From Porogramme epimiltina (lineage: Eukaryota > Basidiomycota > Agaricomycetes > Polyporales > Polyporaceae), in contig FTLJ01000734.1 of the NCBI GenBank assembly GCA_900155495.1, positions 1 to 37,349 of the forward strand: a DNA stretch of 37,349 nucleotides, read 5' to 3'. Under the pieces are notes generated by a model. That model was not told where the DNA came from and made no database searches. It saw only the letters and a list, made by a program, of their open reading frames with translations. Position numbers and translations under genes: made by a program. Below, piece after piece: positions 32,201-37,349 of this stretch (its first letter is position 1; each line of letters begins with the position of its first letter).

Positions 32201-35001
32201 GAGAAGTTCAAGGGCTGGCCAGTGACTGAGGATCCCGGCAGGAGGATCCACAACGGGGGAGTGGGCGCCTGGCGAGCCCGCCGGCGGGCTGTTTGCGGCT
32301 GTTTGGGGCGTGGCGCTGCTGTCTCTGCCATTACCGCCGCCGCCACTGATTGTTGGGCGGTCACAAGCACTACCGTCGATTCAACGAACCTTGCGCCAGC
32401 CATCGTTACGACAATGCCGACCAGCCGCCCGTCCCCGACCCGCTCACACACTCCGACCAGGGCTCATTTCTGCGGACCCAGTTGCGCCAGCCATGTGGGC
32501 GGCCGCCCCGACTCGTCAGAAGCTGCGTCCGACATATTGTGGCCCGCAATCCCCGCAGCCATCCCACAGGATCGCCATGCTCTGCGTCGTCACGGGCCCG
32601 AGGCGAAACACCTCAGGTTACGGTTCGCTCCGAACTCTCTTTGCCTCCACACATGTGGCTCCTCGAGTGCCCACCTCGCGCAAGTGCATGTCGCGCTTGA
32701 CGTGTGCACAGGATCCTTCTCGACGACCAAGTCGGGACATAACTGCCGCGCGCCGTCCGGTATATCGAACGCTGCACGGCGTCGCATATGGGCAAATTAT
32801 CTGATGCCGTCCTTCTGCTTCTTTTGCCACTCACACGCAGCAGCCCCAGCAGCAAGGCCCGACACGGCGCGGTGCGCCCTCGCGCTTGGCCCCGCGTTGG
32901 CGCACGCGTTGCAAGGGGCCATCCTCTACGGCCCCGTATTCGCCTACGCGCGCGAGGCTCTCGTCCTCCTCGGACTTGCGCAGCCCCCGAGAAAACCCGC
33001 CCGAGAGCAGGCATATCGATGCTCGGATGTTGTATCGCGCGGACGGCGCGCAGAATTGAGAGCGCCAGCGCAGCGACTTCCTCTTGGTGAGCCTGTTTGA
33101 CACCGCTCACGGCATCCCCCAGATCCCCCCCTCCCTCGGGTGCCCGAGCAGCGGTAGGCGGTCCGCATCTGCATCTGCGACACGACGCATGAACGGGTGC
33201 ACGGCGCAACCCATGGCGCATCCCATCGATGGCGCGTGGGCTTCTGGGCCCCCTGAGTTGCGGATGGGTGGTGCCCCCTGGAGCCACCTCCTCTAGCTCG
33301 TGATCACCACGCAGAGCCCCCCGAGCTACGATGCGGACCGCACGAGACACAGCTACGAGGGGCCGACCCCGATGTTACGACACGTCGCTCATTGGAAGCC
33401 CGCATCGTGCTCGCGCGCGTGGGGTGCATCGCGTTGCGTTCAATATGTGGGTGCTTCTCACTGGCCCCTCCCCGCGCGCCCCACACTCTGACGTTGCCCG
33501 AACGTCTGTTGTGGCCGGGGGGCGAAGTAGGCCCGCTCCGAAGACATAGGAGATCTGTTGTTTCGTAGCGACCAGATCCACCGAGGAGGGCCCACCGGCG
33601 CCGCGATCACGCATCACTTTCTAGACATGCTCAAGCTCTCGGAGGGGCCATTCTTCGACATCATCGCTGCGGGGAACGATAGCGAGATGCTCGCTCCCCG
33701 GTCCCCCCCCCCCTCCAAGAGTCCGCCCCGCCCCACTGCAGAGCGGTAGCAACGTGGGCTCCCCGCCGTCGCCCCAGGCCAATCGCGTCACCTGCGCCCC
33801 CGCCGAGCAGTCCGAGGTCAGCACCCGGGCGAGACACCGCGCCGCTTCGCTTGGTGGTGGTTCCGCGCCGCGAGCGTCGCAGGCCCCGGATAGCCCACCT
33901 TCCTCACCCGAGACACGCAACGGATCGCGCCCGTCGGGTTCTCTCGCACGGGCTTCGCCCTCGGACCTCTGGAGTGGAAAGACTAAACCATAACGGGCGC
34001 TCGTGCTGGCCTCGAGGCGGAGGTCGGAGTGGCGCCGTCCACGCTGCCTTCATTTCGGAGGACGCGTCGGCTGGGGGGGTGTTCTCGTCACGGGCGGGCT
34101 CGTGCTCGATCCCGCCCTCGACGCGGGCGAGGGCGGGGTTTAAGTCCGGCTGCAATGTCGTACGCGCGTGTAGGGACCCGGGGCGTTGATGTCGATGACG
34201 AACGCGGTGACGACATGCGCTGCGGCGTATTATTGCCCTCTCGACATAGCTACAGAGATATCGGCCCAATCTGCACCGCGCCCGCCCGAGGGGTGCGCAC
34301 GGAACGCGGCGGCATCCCTGGGCAACGGTGCAGCGACAGGCTTAATGAATTAATGCGGTTTATTATGAGAGATTTCGTAAGAGAGGGCCCGCCTGGGCGG
34401 GGGGCTTTCCAAACCCACGCTCAGGCTTCGGAACCGCCGGGCGCAGCCGACGCGCCCCGCGCCCGCCGCCGGTCGACGGTCGACGCCCGACGGGTGGTGG
34501 ACGGCGGGGAGTGGGGCGGGAGGCGCAGCGGGGTTAGAGACCGGCGCCGGGGAGCAGGCGTCGGCGTCGGCTGAGACAACCACCCGCGAGGGAGCTAGAC
34601 GGAGACGGCTAGCACTGCTACAGGCAGGACGGAGCGGCCGGCTCCCGCGGCCGTGTCACGGCGGGTAGGCGCGGGCGTGACGCGGGAAGGGGGACGCGGG
34701 ACGGAGGATGGCCGAGGAGCGATCGAGGAACGTGCCTTGCCGGGCGTGCCCAAGCAGCCCGGACGGGGACGGCGCCTCTGCCTGCAAGCGGTGGCACGGT
34801 CGTGGAGCGCGACTCGGATGGCATCCGACGCCGGAGCCGCACGTCTGCCTCGCTCGATGCTCCGTCTCCGTCTCGCCGACGTCGCCCCCCTCTCGCTCGA
34901 CGACACCACCACCTCCGCTCTGACCTGACGCTCCCCCGCTGCCCCCTACCCGACGCGCCGACGTCACGCACACGCCCACGCCCGACCCCGACGCGCCCGC
35001 C
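29232..35001. other. 5.8-kb interval without a recognisable gene
   Basis: This lies between the divergent regulator (-) and PS synthase (+). Several open frames exceed 100 codons on both strands, for example 32015-33100 (+) and 32613-33350 (-). They overlap one another, are Arg/Ala/Pro-rich as expected from GC-rich chance frames, and carry no domain I know. Inside are paired CCAAT boxes (31185, 31208), an intron-like segment on the minus strand (31631-31692) and a possible plus-strand exon (32841-33086). No transposon ends, long terminal repeats, tRNA or snRNA were recognised. It may simply be an extended promoter region or host non-coding transcripts. Confidence 0.55.
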
Positions 35002-37349
35002 ATGGACCACGCCCCGCCACTCGAGGCGCCGCCGACGTACACGTCCACATCCCCGCTGATGTCCCCTGCGGAGGACTCTGACAACCCCCTCACCGCGCCC
35101 GAGGCACAGGGCCCAGCGAACCTGCCCGGCCTCGACGGCGCGCCTGTCCGCTGTGAGTACGCCCCCCCTGCACGCGGCCTCGACTCCGCGGAGAGGTTTC
35201 CATGGCTCACCGCGTGCTGTGCGGCCTCGCAGGGTTCGATGTGAGTATCCGTGACGTCCGGGGAGGATGCACGCGCAAACTCTGAGCGGCCTCCCTTCCT
35301 CCCCGCGCAGGCCGACCGCAACGAGCCGTACACGCACATCACCCCGTTCCAGGAGCAGAAGGACACCAGCGTCGAGTGCGTCGGAGGCCCGTCGTTCCCG
35401 CGACGCGGCCGCACCCCCCGGCGCAGGGCACCGTAGCTGATCGGCGGCCCACAGGTTCTTCTACAAGCCCATTACGTTGACCGCGCTCGGCGGCGGGTTC
35501 GCGGTGCTCGCGTACGTCGCGATGACGCAAGACGTGCTGAGGGAGGGCCAGGAAAAACAGCGGGTGTAAGTGGCGCGGCTAGATTGAACGTTCGCGGTGC
35601 GCCGTCGCCGTCGACTGGGCTGACGACCGAAACTACGCAGCGGCGCGTACGCGGCGGTGGCTTCGTTCCTGCTGTTTTCGATGTTACAGTTTCGCGACGG
35701 GCCCTTCATCCGTCCGCATCCGGGTGAGTCTCTTATTCAGCTGTTGCGCGCGGGCGGGCGGACGGCGGCGACGGCGGAGTTGGGCGACGCGAACTGTGGG
35801 GGCGGCGGCGGAGGAGCTGGAAGGTTCGGGGACGCGTCTGACCGTGTGGTGTTGGTGCAGCGTTCTGGCGGGCGATCCTGGGCATCAACCTGCTATACGA
35901 GCTCGCGCTCGTGTTCTTGCTCTTCCAAGACCTCGACTCGGCCCGCTCAATGATGAAATACCTCGACCCCAACCTCGGGAGGCCGCTCCCAGAGAAGAGC
36001 TACGCCGAGAACTGCGAGCTCACCGTGGAGAACTTGTGGGTCAGTAACACGCGGCGCGTCGTTCCCCGCGGCTTCTCTCCGTCGCTGACACACGCGGCCG
36101 AAGAACGCGCTCGATATATTCTGCATCGCACACGCGCTGGGCTGGTTCGGCAAGGCGTTGATCCTGCGCGACTATTGGTTCTGCTGGGTATGTTTTTTTT
36201 CTTCCCTGCCCCGGCTGCGCATTGCGTCCGCGATCTGACGCCCCGCCCGCCAGATTCTGAGCGTTGCTTTTGAGTTTGCCGAGTACAGCTTGCAGCACCA
36301 GCTGGCCAACTTTGCAGAAGTGCGTCACCCGTCGTCATAGCTAGGGTCTAGGACTGAATGTATGCATTGTGGTGCAGTGCTGGTGGGACCACGTGGGTAC
36401 CCTTTCCCTTCGGTCTAATATCGCTGTGCTGAAAACACATGCAGTGGATACTGGATGTATTGGTCTGCAACTGGCTGGGAACATACCTCGGTAAGCCCAC
36501 GCCGTCCCCGAACGCCAGGCCGCCGCTAACATTGCTGTTATCACCGCGTCTAGGTATGAAGACCTGCCAGTTCCTCGAAGTCAAGGTATGACAGGCCATA
36601 CATCTATGGGATATTTCTGACGCCAAGGCAGGGTTACACCTGGCGTGGCTTCCGCCAAACGAGGGGTATTCGCTCGAAGACCAAGCGTGTCATAAGTCAG
36701 TTCTCTCCCCACGATTGGACAACTTTCAAATGGGAGGGCACGGCGTCCTTCACGCATTATTCCACTGTCGTCCTTCTTCTGGCCGTCTTCTTGGCGGCCG
36801 AACTCAATCCCTTCTACTTGAAGGTTGGTGCCCCTGTTCCCTGAATGCGAGGCGACAGCGTGTTGACGAGAAGGAAATTTCCGGGTGGCAGACGCTCCTC
36901 TGGATGGAACCCGACCACCCGTTCGTAATCGCGCGCTTAGTCGGAGTCTTCCTCTGCGCGCTCCCCGCCGTGCGAGAACTGTATCAGTACGTGAACGACC
37001 CGAGGTGCGCCAGGCTCGCCAGCTGCATTAACATACGCGGCCGACTGACGATCCCCTTCCCCTCCCATCGCGTCGGGCGAACCCGCGGCGGCGTTCGCTA
37101 TCGTCGCGGTCGCTCGCTCACGTACACCAGGCGAGCGGTGCGGATGGGTCAGCACGTCTGGCTGCTGCTCGCCACGATCGGCACGGAGCTGCTCGCGATC
37201 ACGAAATGGGGCCAAGGCCAGTTTCCCGCGCCGCTCCCCACGCGCGTCCGCTGGGCCTGGGCGGGCGGCGCGCTCCTCCTGGTTCTCTATCCCACCGTGC
37301 GGGTGCGTCACTTCTTTCCTCCCCTTCCTCTGCCCCCCCTCCTCCCCCC
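35002..37349 (+). CDS. Phosphatidylserine synthase, base-exchange type (PTDSS family), partial
   Basis: Fourteen exons seen, running off the right edge: 35002-35152, 35233-35240, 35311-35375, 35455-35565, 35641-35723, 35861-36039, 36104-36187, 36254-36319, 36378-36392, 36445-36490, 36554-36585, 36632-36823, 36892-37004, 37131-37302 (439 codons, all phases consistent; the next donor is at 37303). The enzyme swaps the head group of phosphatidylcholine or -ethanolamine for serine, at ER membranes in animals. Family motifs run in order: VEFFYKPITLTALGG, FRDGPFIRPHPAFWRAILG, YLDPNLGRPLPE, SYAENCELT, NFAECWWDHWILDVLVCN (about 246-263), WLGTYLGMKTCQFLEV, RVISQFSPHDWTTFKW, AAELNPFYLK. Several hydrophobic membrane spans are evident. 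The N-terminal 60 residues are Pro/Ser-rich and cytosolic-looking. An 8-nt exon and a 15-nt exon are needed to keep frame. The C-terminal end is missing from the window. Confidence 0.93.

Noticed and set aside
32015..33100. 361-codon plus-strand open frame
   Set aside because: Arg/Ala/Pro-rich, no domain, overlapped by equally long frames on both strands in GC-rich DNA. Treated as chance, apart from the small candidate exon noted separately.

Overview
The window is nuclear DNA of a filamentous basidiomycete, most likely an Agaricomycete. The evidence is GC-rich coding sequence, many introns of about 45-70 bp with GTNNGT-type donors, tight gene packing, and protein families typical of fungi (DASH, Dsc, TAF6, a Zn2Cys6 regulator). 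I recognise no transposon, tRNA, rRNA or CRISPR array. All exon joins below were worked out by hand from splice signals, reading phase and family memory. No alignment was run.

Layout, left to right: a proline-rich Bbc1-like actin-patch protein (-, runs off the left edge, 1-2542); an F-box protein (-, 2991-4489); TAF6 (+, 4980-6619); sulfite oxidase (+, 7286-9591); an importin-7/8 type karyopherin (-, 9916-13714); Dsc3, a Golgi/ER ubiquitin-ligase subunit (-, 14561-15681); Ask1 of the DASH kinetochore complex (-, 16038-18402); KIN17 (+, 18703-19964); an unrecognised protein (+, 20325-21302); Arp6 of the SWR1 complex (-, 21784-24260); a TANGO2/NRDE protein (+, 25076-26561); a Zn2Cys6 transcription factor (-, 27519-29179); a 5.8-kb stretch with no recognisable gene; and a base-exchange phosphatidylserine synthase (+, 35002 to beyond the right edge).

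The genes are mostly housekeeping (transcription, nuclear import, chromatin, mitosis, ER quality control, lipid synthesis) and do not form one pathway. Several pairs share a divergent promoter: F-box/TAF6, Ask1/KIN17, Arp6/TANGO2 and regulator/PS synthase.

The points most worth a second look are: the animal/plant-type phosphatidylserine synthase with 8-nt and 15-nt microexons; an Arp6 gene whose first exon joins the rest only through a 1-nt frameshift or an implausible 25-nt intron, and which ends in an RG-rich tail; two GC-AG introns inferred from protein continuity; unusually long introns in KIN17, Arp6 and TANGO2; a poly-C tract broken by two Ns in the Arp6/TANGO2 promoter; and the 5.8-kb gene-free interval, which holds intron-like signals.
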